Of a stretch of 64,000 bases of DNA, positions 10,201 through 18,637 are shown piece by piece. Location: NCBI RefSeq assembly GCF_008386505.1, contig NZ_VUNZ01000001.1, forward strand, positions 558,001 through 622,000. The letters run 5' to 3'. Each line of letters begins with the position of its first letter. Position 1 is the stretch's first letter. The position numbers were made by a program, and so were the translations under genes. Source of the DNA: Chryseobacterium sediminis. Its GTDB lineage: Bacteria; Bacteroidota; Bacteroidia; Flavobacteriales; Weeksellaceae. The notes beneath the pieces were generated by a model. That model saw only the letters and a program-made list of their open reading frames with translations. It ran no database searches and was not told where the DNA came from.

Positions 10201-10382
10201 TAGTTCTGGCAAGTGGAATTGGAGCAGTGGGTAACAGATCTATCGCTACGGGTGCGGCAATCGGACTATTGATAGGAACTGTTTTGGGATTATTTGTAAT
10301 TCCGGTTCTGTATGTGATCTTTGAAACACTGCAGGAAAAAATTAAGCCTATCAAAAAAGAAGAAATCAATTTAGCAGAATAA
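7236..10382 (+). CDS. RND multidrug efflux pump, inner-membrane subunit (AcrB/MexF type)
   Basis: A 1048-residue HAE1 resistance-nodulation-division transporter. It exports drugs, dyes or lipophilic compounds in exchange for protons. The N-terminal helix reads NRPVLSTVISILIVILGVLGL, and the porter domains contain QYPDIAPPTVSVSTNYTGA. The proton-relay aspartates appear in AIGIVVDDAIVVVEAVHA (about 400-417), with the matching lysine in MLVGLLAKNAILIVEFAVQ near 935. Twelve membrane segments can be placed in two repeats. Length is normal and the gene is intact. Substrates cannot be predicted from the sequence. Confidence 0.95.
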   Translation: MIKNFINRPVLSTVISILIVILGVLGLISLPVTQYPDIAPPTVSVSTNYTGANAETVMKSVVVPLEEQINGVEGMDYITSSAGNDGSAQIQVFFKQGIDPDIAAVNVQNRVARATPLLPSEVTRSGVVTQKQQTSALMYMSFYSENKDLDDVYLQNFLNINIIPNLKRVNGVGDANVFGGKNYSMRIWLDPAKMAAYSVTPTDVTNAINEQSREAAAGSIGQNSGSSFEYIIKYVGKFNDKEQYDNIIIKSLANGQNLMLKDVAKVELAGQSYTGIGENGNNPSISMGIFQTPGSNAQEIIKNIKAYLKSAEGTFPKGVKYTFNFDTNEFLEASIEKVVHTLIEAFILVFIVVYIFLQDFRSTLIPAIAVPVSIVGAFFFLNLFGYSLNLLTLFALVLAIGIVVDDAIVVVEAVHAKMEHGISDAKKATVEAMDEITGAIISITLVMAAVFIPVTFITGPTGVFYQQFGITLIIAIIISAINALTLSPVLCSLFLKPHAEHHKEYKNLNILQKFFYKFNIAFKTTTERYGRGFVFLLRHKWVTLIIFAVTGGILFWASSSMKKGFVPTEDRGIIFTDVQLPPGASMERTYNALKTLQAKALKVPGVQNVTISTGRGFLSGNGSNNGLAFVKLKPFEERKKDGQTSEDITKKLFGIVGAVPDAKVVFFQPPSVPGFGNSAGFEMVLLDKSGGEYADLDAKTNEFIGKLMQRPEIQFAQTSFNTKYPQYQMEINVPLSKQLGVSVNDILSTMQGYIGGIYTADFTKYGKQFRVMVQALPENRKNIENLNQLYVRTGSGIMSPISQFVTLTKAYGPQSVSRYNLFTSVKVTGANSDGYSSGDAIAAVQQVADETLNQNYAVEFTGLTREELNSGSQTLLIFGLSLIFVYFILSAQYESYILPLIVIISLPLGVMGAYFGQKIMGLENNIYFQIALIMLVGLLAKNAILIVEFAVQRRHHGETIVMSAINAAKARVRPILMTSFAFIFGLLPLVLASGIGAVGNRSIATGAAIGLLIGTVLGLFVIPVLYVIFETLQEKIKPIKKEEINLAE

Positions 10383-10399
10383 AATTAAGATTTAAGAAA

Positions 10400-10464
10400 T
10401 TAGAAGTTAGGAATTAGATATGAGTCTAAAAACTAACTTCTAACTTCTAAACTCTAACTTCTAA
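10400..10464. repeat. Short intergenic repeat cluster forming a hairpin
   Basis: TTAGAAGTTAG at 10400-10410 is the exact inverse of CTAACTTCTAA at 10433-10443. Two more copies of TAACTTCTAA follow at 10441-10450 and 10455-10464. The cluster lies between pump and outer-membrane factor genes and could fold in RNA. Confidence 0.65.
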
Positions 10465-10473
10465 TTAAAAATA

Positions 10474-11889
10474 ATGAAGAGTTTATTAAACATCATAAAA
10501 GGAATCACTTTTTCAGTTTTCATACTCGGAGCCATTTCATCTTGTATGGCAAGAAAAGAATATGAAAGACCGAAGAACGTTGTAGACGAAAAGCTGTTCC
10601 GTACAGATATGCTTCCTTCAGACAGTACCAGTATTGCGGATATTTCATGGAAAGAGATATTCACAGATCCTATACTGCAGGGACATATTTCTAAAGCGTT
10701 GGAAAACAACCTGGATATCAGAATCGCACTGCAAAGCATCAATTCTGCAGAAGCCTATCTGAAGCAAAGTAAAGCTGCTTATCAGCCGACACTTTCTATC
10801 GGACCTAACTATACCTTCCAGACTCAGTCTATCAATACTCAGTTTGGGCAGATTATTGGAGAAAGACGTTATGTAAACCAGTTTGACATTACGGCAAGTA
10901 TTGGATGGGAAGCAGATATCTGGGGGAAATTAAGAGCGCAGGAAAAAGCACAGCTTGCCACCTATTTAGGAACTGTTGCTGCCCATAAAGCGGTTAAAAG
11001 CAGTCTGGTGTCTTCCATTGCTTCTGCGTACTATCAATTGCTGACTTTTGATGCGCAGAAGAGAATTATTACAGAAACCATTGCGGTAAGAGAGAAAAAC
11101 TTAGAGGCTACAAAGGCTTTAAAAATTTCAGGGACTGTTACTGAAGTGGCGGTACAGCAGAGCGAGGCACTTGTTTTCAATGCCAAGTCATTGCTGATTG
11201 ATATTGATACACAGATCCAGCTTCTTGAAAACACCATGAGTCTTCTAATGGGAGAACCTTCTCATTCTATTGAAAGATCTACATTGGAAGGACAGAACCT
11301 TCCGATTGATTTAAAATTAGGGTATCCAACCCAGCTGTTGGCTAACCGTCCGGATGTAATGAGAGCAGAATACAGCTTAATGAATGCTTTTGAATTAACA
11401 AATTCTGCCAAAGCTCAGTTTTATCCTACTTTAAAATTGACAGGTAGCGGCGGGCTTCAGTCTGTGGATATTGATCACTTATTCAGTGTAAATTCATTAT
11501 TTGCGAATGTAGTAGCAGGACTGGCTCAGCCGATTTTGAATAAAAGACAGATCAAAACGAATTATGATGTAAGTCTTGCCAATCAGGAAACGGCTTATCT
11601 GAACTTCAGAAAGACCGTTCTTACTGCAGGAAAAGAAGTTTCGGATGCTATCAGAGTTTTCTCTGTACAGGATTCATTTATTGAATTAAAACAAAAAGAA
11701 CTGGATGCCTACAAAAAATCAGTTGACTATTCTCAGGAATTGGTAAACTATGGTATGGCAAACTACCTTGAAGTTTTGAATGCAAGTGTGAATTCATTGA
11801 ATGCAGAATTGAACATCTCCAATGCAAGATACAGTAAAATGAAAGCTGCCGTAGAGCTTTATCAGGCTTTAGGAGGAGGTTGGAAATAA
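10474..11889 (+). CDS. RND efflux outer-membrane factor (TolC/OprM-like lipoprotein)
   Basis: A 471-residue outer-membrane channel of the NodT/OprM family. It has a lipoprotein signal with SSCM around Cys 24, the lead motif ISWKEIFTDPILQGHISKALENNLDI, and two OEP repeats rich in long helices (QSINSAEAYLKQSKAAYQP; LANRPDVMRAEYSLMNAFELTNSAKAQFYPTL). The C-terminal repeat ends with ALGGGWK, the typical OprM-type end. It completes the efflux trio, 92 bp after the pump gene across a small repeat cluster, and a terminator follows. Confidence 0.92.
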   Translation: MKSLLNIIKGITFSVFILGAISSCMARKEYERPKNVVDEKLFRTDMLPSDSTSIADISWKEIFTDPILQGHISKALENNLDIRIALQSINSAEAYLKQSKAAYQPTLSIGPNYTFQTQSINTQFGQIIGERRYVNQFDITASIGWEADIWGKLRAQEKAQLATYLGTVAAHKAVKSSLVSSIASAYYQLLTFDAQKRIITETIAVREKNLEATKALKISGTVTEVAVQQSEALVFNAKSLLIDIDTQIQLLENTMSLLMGEPSHSIERSTLEGQNLPIDLKLGYPTQLLANRPDVMRAEYSLMNAFELTNSAKAQFYPTLKLTGSGGLQSVDIDHLFSVNSLFANVVAGLAQPILNKRQIKTNYDVSLANQETAYLNFRKTVLTAGKEVSDAIRVFSVQDSFIELKQKELDAYKKSVDYSQELVNYGMANYLEVLNASVNSLNAELNISNARYSKMKAAVELYQALGGGWK

Positions 11890-11911
11890 CCGTATTTTGT
11901 AATTTATAGAT

Positions 11912-11947
11912 AAAAACGTATGTCAGTAATGGCATACGTTTTTTTTG
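11912..11947 (+). terminator. Rho-independent terminator of efflux operon
   Basis: Stem AAAACGTATG / CATACGTTTT with a 10-nt loop and a T-run. Confidence 0.85.
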
Positions 11948-11987
11948 ATTATTGATCATGCTAAAATTATTTAATAGGTAAAATCAA

Positions 11988-12019
11988 TTTGTATATATGT
12001 ATTTAACTACGTAGTTTTA
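11988..12019 (+). promoter_or_regulatory. Promoter with overlapping palindromic operator
   Basis: TTTG at 11988-11991 and TAGTTTTA at 12012-12019 are spaced 20 bp. The perfect 12-bp palindrome AACTACGTAGTT (12005-12016) covers the start of the -7 element. This position suits repression by the MarR protein encoded two genes in. Confidence 0.5.
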
Positions 12020-12039
12020 TACTTTAAAATATAAACATT

Positions 12040-12528
12040 ATGAAATTACAGATACAGCCCATAGGAAATTCTTATTCGGAGCAGGCCATTGATTTGATTT
12101 TGACCATTCAGCAGAAAGAGTTTAATATTCCGATTACAATAAAAGATCAGCCCGATCTTTTGCAGATTGAAAGTTTTTATAAGGAAGCTGGCGGTAACTT
12201 TTGGGGAGCTTTTGTGGATGGTGAACTGGTAGGCTCCATTGCATTGGTTAAGTTTGATGAAAGGGCAGGAGCCATCAGAAAAATGTTTGTTAAAAAAGAA
12301 TTCAGAGGCAAAGAACTGAATATCGCTCAGGAATTATTGGAAGTTTTAATTTCTTTCTGCCGAAAAAATGGAATTGATGATCTATATTTGGGAACTATAA
12401 CGGTATTGAAAGCTGCACAGCGTTTCTACGAAAGGAATCACTTTGTGAAGATTGAAAAAGAAAATCTTCCTGTAAAATTCCCTTTGATGAGTGCTGATGA
12501 TATTTTTTACCATTTAAAAATTGACTGA
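12040..12528 (+). CDS. GNAT family N-acetyltransferase
   Basis: A 162-residue acetyltransferase. The GNAT core is clear: FWGAFVDGELVGSIALVKFDERAGAIRKMFVKKEFRGKELNIAQELLEVL (about 52-101), with the R-G-K-x-x-x-x-x pyrophosphate loop, followed by DLYLGTITVLKAAQRFYERNHF. The acceptor is unknown. Its stop is 2 bp before the MarR gene, so the two form an operon behind a palindromic promoter. Such GNAT-MarR pairs suggest a MarR-controlled detoxifying or modifying enzyme, but this is inference. Confidence 0.85.
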   Translation: MKLQIQPIGNSYSEQAIDLILTIQQKEFNIPITIKDQPDLLQIESFYKEAGGNFWGAFVDGELVGSIALVKFDERAGAIRKMFVKKEFRGKELNIAQELLEVLISFCRKNGIDDLYLGTITVLKAAQRFYERNHFVKIEKENLPVKFPLMSADDIFYHLKID

Positions 12529-12530
12529 AT

Positions 12531-13010
12531 ATGAATGTGATCAACGAAGCAGGAATTCTTGCCATATCAACCAGATTACACCGTTTGAGCGAACAATTAA
12601 GGAAAGACGGAGCGCTTATTTATAAAGCATTCGGAATAGATTTTGAGCTTAAATGGTTTCCGGTGATCTTTACCATTTATAAAAAAGAGATCGCAAGTGT
12701 TGTTGAAATTGCCAATGAGATAGGATACACCCATCCATCCACCATAACCCTTCTCAAAGAACTCGAAAAGCTGGAATTGATACAATGGAAGAAAGATAAA
12801 CAGGATGAACGTAAAAGATTATTTATCCTGACTTCAAAAGGAAAAGAACTTATTGAGAAGATGAAACCTGTTTGGGAACTGATGTCACAGATTCTGGGAG
12901 ATATTACTGATAACAAGAATAATCTGCTTGCAGCTATTAATGAAGCTGAGGAGAAAATTGAGAGCCAGTCCTTTTATCAAAGGGCATTGCAGGTGAAGAA
13001 TTTGAAATAA
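12531..13010 (+). CDS. MarR family transcriptional regulator
   Basis: A 159-residue winged-helix regulator. The DNA-binding part reads ASVVEIANEIGYTHPSTITLLKELEKLELIQWKKDKQDERKRLFILTSKG (about 55-105), with the MarR wing arginines in DERKR. N- and C-terminal helices supply the dimer interface. It directly follows the GNAT gene and probably binds the AACTACGTAGTT palindrome upstream of the pair. The ligand is unknown. Confidence 0.87.
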   Translation: MNVINEAGILAISTRLHRLSEQLRKDGALIYKAFGIDFELKWFPVIFTIYKKEIASVVEIANEIGYTHPSTITLLKELEKLELIQWKKDKQDERKRLFILTSKGKELIEKMKPVWELMSQILGDITDNKNNLLAAINEAEEKIESQSFYQRALQVKNLK

Positions 13011-13030
13011 ACAATTTTAGTGAATAATCT

Positions 13031-13060
13031 AAAAACCCCACCAAATTCTGGCGGGGTTTT
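13031..13060. terminator. Bidirectional terminator between MarR gene and TonB receptor
   Basis: Stem AAAACCCC / GGGGTTTT with a few extra pairs around ATTCT. It lies between convergent genes and has T-runs on both strands. Confidence 0.8.
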
Positions 13061-13086
13061 CTGATTCATTATTTAAACGAATTATA

Positions 13087-15696
13087 TTAGAATCTTAAAG
13101 TAGCTGCTACAGACCACGTTCTTCCAAAACCAAGGAATCCTGTGTTTCCATCTGCAATACCCTGATAAACTCTTCCGGTTTCCTGATAAGTTTTCCCGGC
13201 ATTTGGACCGCTGGCAATTTTGTCACCTGCGAAAATATTGGAGCTTAATTCAGAAATATAATATTTGTTGAATAAGTTATACACATTTGCTCTCAATGTT
13301 AAAGACTTTTTCGCATCAAGCGTGAATTTGTAAGAAGCACCTACATCAAATAAATTATAACTTGGCAATTTTACAATTCCTTTTTCTCTTGCTGCCTCAG
13401 TAAGGAAGTTGATCGGGTTGAATTGCGCATATAGCTTGTCATAATATTCCCAGTTAGCATCAATACTGAAAGCTTTGGTAATGTTATAATCAACGCCAAG
13501 GCTTGCTGTAGTTTGTGCAGCATCTCCAACCTTCAGATCTTTGATGTTGATAACTCCTGTAGCTCCTGCCACTTCCTGATTGTTTTGAACATCAAGAATG
13601 TTGAAATTTGCATTTCCTTTGTACTTCCAGTTCCCTAATGATAACATCCCTCTCAGTCTAAGGTTGGCAAATGGTCTTGCCTTTGCTTCCAGTTCAACAC
13701 CCTGGTGTATTTGTCCAACATTCAGTGCGTTGTAGAAATAAGCATTTCCAAGTTGTAATTGTGAGAAGTTGGCAACATCTGCAGCTCCTGCATTAAAGGT
13801 TCTTGAAATAAATCTGTCATCCCACTGCGTTCTGTAAGCATTGATATTCACATCTACATAACGGGATTTGAAACCATATCCTAATTCTACAGAGAAGATT
13901 CTTTCATTCTTTGCATCGTTGTAAATATTTTGATTGGAAGGGAACAGAGCATTGAATAATGGTTGTCTGGAAATAACACCTGTATTGAAAAATACATTAT
14001 GATGCTCATCTATATTATAATTGGCACCTCCTTTTACAATATAACCCGTTTTGTGATACCATTTCGTTTCCTGGTTTCCAGGAGTATACAGCATATAGTC
14101 TCTTCTTTTGTAGTATTGTTCAGAAACTGATCCCTGAACGGATGCACTTAGCTTTTCAGAGCTGTATTCAACCATTCCATATACACCTGCCCATTTTACC
14201 AGTCCTTCATTGTGTATAGATACTTTCTGAGCATCTTTAAGTTTAGTAAGAGGCTCCGGTTTTACCGTATTGTTGATATAGTATCCTTTTGGAGCATTGG
14301 CCGTACTGGAAACAAAAAGAGCATCTGATCCTAGCATATCAGTAACAATATCATAAAGTGCCCCTTTGTAAGTTTTAAGATCGATCCCTCCGTTAAAGGT
14401 CCAGTTATTTTTTTTGTAATTAAGGTCTGCAATTACTCCATACCAGTCATGAGCATTGATACTTTGCTTTCTTACGATACCGTTGGTTCCGTTCAGCGTA
14501 GCTACATATTGTCCGTTATAATCAGTAGGAGAGCCTGCAGGTGCAGTAAAGGTAGATTTCTGGAAAGTATTTCCGTTATAATCTGTAACCATACCACCTC
14601 TGTTATAACGATAAATCATATCCCAATTGATCGTACCGTCTCCGCCTGCACCATAATTCATAAAATTCATGGTTTGTCCGCTGCCGTTTTTGATAGAGCC
14701 GTTCAGTCCGGTACCACCACCGCCACGTCCCCATGAACCATAAAGAACTGTAGATAATTTCAGGTTATCATTCATTGTCCAGTCCCAGTTCAATGATGCA
14801 ATAGGCTTATGATAGAAGTTAGGTGCCAAATTGAATTGAGAACCGTTCAACATTCCTGTCTGTGGGTTGTATCTTCTTCCATAGTTGTCTAATTGCTGTA
14901 GAGTAGCAACATTCGCTCCGGTTGCAGAAGATCTTCTCGTATCGTGTACCTGTGGCGCTCCTGTTGCAATTAAATTGAACGCATGTTTTTCATTAGGCTT
15001 AAATCCTGTTGAGAAAAACCATGAATAACCTTCTCCTTTCGTTCCGTTGATATAACCGTCACCTTGCCAGCGGGAAAGCAATACGGTAGTTCCCCATTTG
15101 TTTTTTAACCCGGAAGAGTACATTGCAGATATTCTGGAATAATTATCATTACCCACTTCTCCTTTAATCATTGCTTTCTGCTCAGAATCAGTAGCTTTGG
15201 TTACAATATTGATTGTTCCTCCTACAGAAGGGACTACAAATTTGGAAGCTCCTAAACCTCTCTGAATCTGAATGTTGCTCGCGATGTCTGCCAACCCGGT
15301 CCAGTTAGACCAATATACAGTACCTCCCTGCATGTCATTCACCGGCTGCCCGTTGATGATCACTGCAATGTTAGCCCCATCAAAACCTCTCATGTTGATT
15401 CTGCTGTCTCCAAAACCTCCGCCTACTTTGGTAACGTACACGGATGGAGTAGACTTCATAATCTCAGGAAACTCTCTGTTTCCTAATTTCTCCTGAATTT
15501 CTGCGGCCTTGATCGTAGATACTGCAACAGGAGTCTTTCTTTCTTTGGCTGTTTGGGAAAGGTTTCTACCTACCAACATCACCTCATCAATAGATTTTGA
15601 TTTCTCTAAAGAATCCTTCGTACTCTGCCCGTAATAAAGGGCCGCCGTAGGTAATACAAGCGCTATAAATAGTCGCTTTTTAAAAATAATGCTCAT
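13087..15696 (-). CDS. TonB-dependent outer-membrane receptor
   Basis: An 869-residue TonB-dependent receptor. After a signal peptide (residues 1 to about 24, ending LYYGQ) comes a TonB-box-like region (SIDEVMLVGRN). The plug domain is typical: STIKAAEIQEKLG, PSVYVTKVGGGFGDSRINMRGFDGANIAVIINGQPVNDMQ, and GGTINIVTK. A 22-strand barrel ends in the outer-membrane signature with a terminal Phe (TLRF). No carboxypeptidase-like N-terminal extension and no SusD partner are present, so this is a stand-alone receptor, as for siderophores, cobalamin or other small ligands. The ligand is not visible. It lies near, but divergent from, the thiamine transport unit; no riboswitch was seen in its own leader. 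Confidence 0.93.
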   Translation of the reverse strand: MSIIFKKRLFIALVLPTAALYYGQSTKDSLEKSKSIDEVMLVGRNLSQTAKERKTPVAVSTIKAAEIQEKLGNREFPEIMKSTPSVYVTKVGGGFGDSRINMRGFDGANIAVIINGQPVNDMQGGTVYWSNWTGLADIASNIQIQRGLGASKFVVPSVGGTINIVTKATDSEQKAMIKGEVGNDNYSRISAMYSSGLKNKWGTTVLLSRWQGDGYINGTKGEGYSWFFSTGFKPNEKHAFNLIATGAPQVHDTRRSSATGANVATLQQLDNYGRRYNPQTGMLNGSQFNLAPNFYHKPIASLNWDWTMNDNLKLSTVLYGSWGRGGGGTGLNGSIKNGSGQTMNFMNYGAGGDGTINWDMIYRYNRGGMVTDYNGNTFQKSTFTAPAGSPTDYNGQYVATLNGTNGIVRKQSINAHDWYGVIADLNYKKNNWTFNGGIDLKTYKGALYDIVTDMLGSDALFVSSTANAPKGYYINNTVKPEPLTKLKDAQKVSIHNEGLVKWAGVYGMVEYSSEKLSASVQGSVSEQYYKRRDYMLYTPGNQETKWYHKTGYIVKGGANYNIDEHHNVFFNTGVISRQPLFNALFPSNQNIYNDAKNERIFSVELGYGFKSRYVDVNINAYRTQWDDRFISRTFNAGAADVANFSQLQLGNAYFYNALNVGQIHQGVELEAKARPFANLRLRGMLSLGNWKYKGNANFNILDVQNNQEVAGATGVINIKDLKVGDAAQTTASLGVDYNITKAFSIDANWEYYDKLYAQFNPINFLTEAAREKGIVKLPSYNLFDVGASYKFTLDAKKSLTLRANVYNLFNKYYISELSSNIFAGDKIASGPNAGKTYQETGRVYQGIADGNTGFLGFGRTWSVAATLRF

Positions 15697-16065
15697 GAAA
15701 TAAACTAGCGTTTTTGAATTTAAGGCTGCAAAGATGAATATTTATTTTTTAATAACGTATTAAATCTTCATTACGTGATTTCATACAGTGCGTGGATGAT
15801 CTGTTATTACTCGTTTTTTTGTCTGTATTAATTAATTCAGATCTTTAATTTACAATTTGTTATAACAGTGAATTATTATAAAAACGAAATATATTGAGAT
15901 GCATAAAATAATTATGCAATTCCTATAAAATTCATTACTGCCTGCTTTTCCTGGATGATTTTTATTATCTTGATTTATTTTGTATCGTTTTTAATATATT
16001 TGTGGATATGTTTTGTATCATAAGATTTAAGGGATTTTATGTTTTAGCAGAAAATAATAACAATA
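15697..16065. other. Divergent intergenic region between TonB receptor and alkB
   Basis: A 369-bp AT-rich region without a convincing coding frame. It holds a weak minus-strand -7 element (CATCTTTG, near 15728) for the receptor gene and a plus-strand TATATTTG at 15995-16002, with CTTG 22 bp upstream, for alkB. I saw no other structure. Confidence 0.5.
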
Positions 16066-16677
16066 ATGGGACAGCTTAGTTTATTTAATTTGGAAGATCT
16101 GTATGAATTTCCAAAAGATCTTCTGGAGTACAGAGAACATTTCCTGAGTCAAGAAGAGGCTGACCGCCTTAAAACTCATCTGCTTGAAACTGCTCCCTGG
16201 AAGCAAAGAACCCAAAAAATGTATGATAAGATGGTGCTGACACCACGCTTAACGGCATGGTATGGAGATCCGAAAACAGATTATCCATTAGGAAATGGTG
16301 AAGTGGATAATAACCTTTGGACACCTGAACTGTTTTCTTTAAAACAAAGAATAGAAGATACATTTGGGTATCGTTTCAATTCAGTATTGCTTAATCTGTA
16401 TCGGGATCATAATGATTCTGTTGCCTGGCATCGGGATAAAGAAAGCAGATATGGAAACCGTCCGGTGATTGCTTCAATAAGTTTGGGACAGACCAGAAAC
16501 TTTGATTTCCGTAAAAAGGATCATCATCAGAGCAAATACAGCCTTCCTCTTCCTCATGGTTCTTTATTGATTATGAAAGGAGATCTGCAGGAGAACTGGG
16601 AACACCGGATTGCTAAATCTGCAACCTCTATGAAGGAACGCATTAATCTTACATTCCGTTTGGTTCGGGAAGTCTAG
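16066..16677 (+). CDS. alkB: AlkB-like 2-oxoglutarate/Fe(II) dioxygenase
   Basis: A 203-residue AlkB-family oxygenase that would remove alkyl lesions from DNA or RNA bases. The iron ligands are visible: HxD in VAWHRDKE and the distal His in ENWEHRIAKS. The 2-oxoglutarate-binding arginines lie in RINLTFRLV near the C-terminus. Substrate-side features such as RLTAWYGD and ASISLGQTRNFDFRKK match short bacterial AlkB homologues of the ALKBH2/3 kind. It is monocistronic; the TPP riboswitch unit begins about 95 bp downstream. No Ada box or LexA-like site was recognised. Confidence 0.9.
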   Translation: MGQLSLFNLEDLYEFPKDLLEYREHFLSQEEADRLKTHLLETAPWKQRTQKMYDKMVLTPRLTAWYGDPKTDYPLGNGEVDNNLWTPELFSLKQRIEDTFGYRFNSVLLNLYRDHNDSVAWHRDKESRYGNRPVIASISLGQTRNFDFRKKDHHQSKYSLPLPHGSLLIMKGDLQENWEHRIAKSATSMKERINLTFRLVREV

Positions 16678-16770
16678 AATATTTCATTTAACAGGTATGT
16701 TGATGTACTGTATTTCAAAATAAAAGGCCCGCTGTATTTTCTTTTTCCGGAAAAAAACTGCACCTTTGCC

Positions 16771-16866
16771 CAACAATGGGGTGCTACAGATAACAGTGGC
16801 TGAGATGATACCCAGGAATATATTTCCACACCTGATCCGGATAATGCCGGCGTAGGGATTGCTTAC
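16771..16866 (+). promoter_or_regulatory. TPP riboswitch (THI element)
   Basis: The conserved core is present in order: GGGGTGCT (16778-16785), GGCTGAGATGATACCC (16798-16813), then ACCTGATCCGGATAATGCCGG and CGTAGGGA (16829-16858). CAAT and ATTG close P1. It lies 35-40 nt before the PnuC-like transporter start, so it most likely controls translation or early termination in response to thiamine pyrophosphate. Confidence 0.95.
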
Positions 16867-16900
16867 TTATCATCTCATCATTTGATTTCTAACAATTAAT

Positions 16901-17491
16901 ATGATGCAGGACATTTTAAAACAAATTACCTTACCGGAATGGTTTGGAGTCTTATTTTCAGTAATTCAGGTCTTACTGGCCCGTAAAAACAATGTCAATA
17001 ACTATATTTTCGGGATTGCAGGTATTCTGCTTACATTGTATGTGATGCTTACCTCAAAACTGTATGCGGAGTTTACCTTAAATCTTTATTATCTGATCAT
17101 GAGCATCTACGGATGGCTGTATTGGAAATTCGGGAAACAGAAATCTGAAATGCAAATCTCTGTTACCTCTGCTTCTGAAAAGTGGATTGCCACGGGAATT
17201 GTTGTAGGAACTTTTAGTTTATTCTGGTTTTTTCTTACTCATTTTACAGACTCAGATGTTCCCGTTTGGGATTCTTTAGTAAGTGCTTTTGCCTGGGCCG
17301 GAATGTGGCTCATGGCGCGAAGAAAGATTGAAAACTGGGTGGTACTCAATATCAGTAATATTATTTCAATACCCTTGTTGCTGCATAAAGAATTATACCT
17401 CTATGCTGTTTTAACATCATTTTTATTTTTAGTAGCCATCTCCGGGTATATCGAATGGCAAAAAATCATTAAAAACAAGGCGAATGCTTAA
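16901..17491 (+). CDS. pnuT: PnuC-family thiamine transporter (PnuT)
   Basis: A 196-residue membrane protein of the PnuC family, facilitators that move vitamin precursors across the inner membrane. It has about seven hydrophobic segments, the family stretches LLARKNNVNNYIFGIAGILL and YLIMSIYGWLYWKFGK, and a second W-rich half (SLVSAFAWAGMWLMARRKIENW). PnuC homologues transport nicotinamide riboside, riboflavin (PnuX) or thiamine (PnuT). The TPP riboswitch directly upstream makes thiamine the best prediction. It overlaps the next gene by 8 bp. Alternative ATG codons lie at the first two positions. Confidence 0.88.
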   Translation: MMQDILKQITLPEWFGVLFSVIQVLLARKNNVNNYIFGIAGILLTLYVMLTSKLYAEFTLNLYYLIMSIYGWLYWKFGKQKSEMQISVTSASEKWIATGIVVGTFSLFWFFLTHFTDSDVPVWDSLVSAFAWAGMWLMARRKIENWVVLNISNIISIPLLLHKELYLYAVLTSFLFLVAISGYIEWQKIIKNKANA

Positions 17492-18515
17492 TAATAAAGA
17501 TATCAGAAAAGAGCTTCAGGGTACTTCTGTTATTTCTGATAAAGTTATAGAGCATATTCATGAAGAAGGATGGCTTAAAATCTGGGTACCGAAAAAATAT
17601 GGTGGTTTAGGCTATCGTTTTGAAGAAGGACTGAAAGCATTATTTGGCTGGGCTCAAACAGATGGAAGCTTTGGCTGGATGCTTACACTATGTGCCGGAG
17701 CTAATTATTTTTCAAGAAATATCAAACCTGAAGTGGCCAAATTACTGTTTTCCAATTTTAAAGTTTGTTTTGGCGGAAGCGGAATGATTGGCGGAACAGC
17801 AGAAAAGCAAAATGATAATACCTACATCATTAATGGATTATGGAGTTTCGCAACAGGAGCGCCCCATCTGACTCATTTTACACTTAATGCTAAAATTACA
17901 GAGAACGGCCAGGCCATAACAGATAACAACGGTAATGAGATTATTCACTCATTCATTGTTCCCAAAGAGCAGGCAAAAGTCATCCCGAACTGGAAATCTA
18001 TGGGGATGAAAGCCAGTGGCACCTATTCCTTTACCATTGAAAACGTTGTTGTAAATGAAGACTACAGTTTTGTGTATAATCATTTTTTTACGAATGATAT
18101 TCTGGACAATATTCCGTTTCGGGTTTTTGCAGATTTAACGCTTTTAGTGAATTATCTAGGAATTGCTTCCCATTTCATCGAAGAAGCTGAACTTATTCGT
18201 CCTCACATCAATTTTAAAAGTTTTGAAGACTCCGTAGAAAAACATTTAGATAAAGTATTAAACATTGCCAGAGAAGTTGAAAATTTGCTCAGTGAAAACA
18301 GAGAAATTTCAACAGAAAAGCAAAACGAAATTCATACTTACGGAGTAGGGCTGATACAGCAGTTATCCAATCAGATACTTACCGTTTATACACAATTGGG
18401 AATCAAAGCTACGGAAACAGATTCTGCAGTTTATCAGGTATTCTGTGATTATTTTACAGCGGCAATGCATTCCAATTTCAGACCTTCAGCTGATGATTTA
18501 GATTTTTCTTTTTGA
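17484..18515 (+). CDS. Acyl-CoA dehydrogenase-like flavoprotein in TPP-controlled operon
   Basis: A 343-residue protein with acyl-CoA-dehydrogenase fold features: the N-terminal helical part (EGWLKIWVPKKYGGLGYRFEEGLKALFGWAQTDGSFGWMLTL, about 28-70), the middle beta domain (YIINGLWSFATGAPHLTHFTLNAKI; GMKASGTYSFTIENVVV) and helical C-terminal residues. The active-site Glu typical of true acyl-CoA dehydrogenases is not evident, and the gene resembles the flavin monooxygenase branch (HsaA/DszC-like) more. Overlap with pnuT and the shared THI element suggest a role in thiamine or thiamine-breakdown-product use. That link is inference. Confidence 0.72.
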   Translation: MLNNKDIRKELQGTSVISDKVIEHIHEEGWLKIWVPKKYGGLGYRFEEGLKALFGWAQTDGSFGWMLTLCAGANYFSRNIKPEVAKLLFSNFKVCFGGSGMIGGTAEKQNDNTYIINGLWSFATGAPHLTHFTLNAKITENGQAITDNNGNEIIHSFIVPKEQAKVIPNWKSMGMKASGTYSFTIENVVVNEDYSFVYNHFFTNDILDNIPFRVFADLTLLVNYLGIASHFIEEAELIRPHINFKSFEDSVEKHLDKVLNIAREVENLLSENREISTEKQNEIHTYGVGLIQQLSNQILTVYTQLGIKATETDSAVYQVFCDYFTAAMHSNFRPSADDLDFSF

Positions 18516-18637
18516 TTTAAGTTCTTATGACGTGCTTTGTCATGATTTAGCATACATGTATGGGAGAAATCAAATTAGGCTTTCAGAGTTTGTTGCAAAT
18601 AAAAATGACTGTAGAAGTATTATAAATATTTCTGTTA

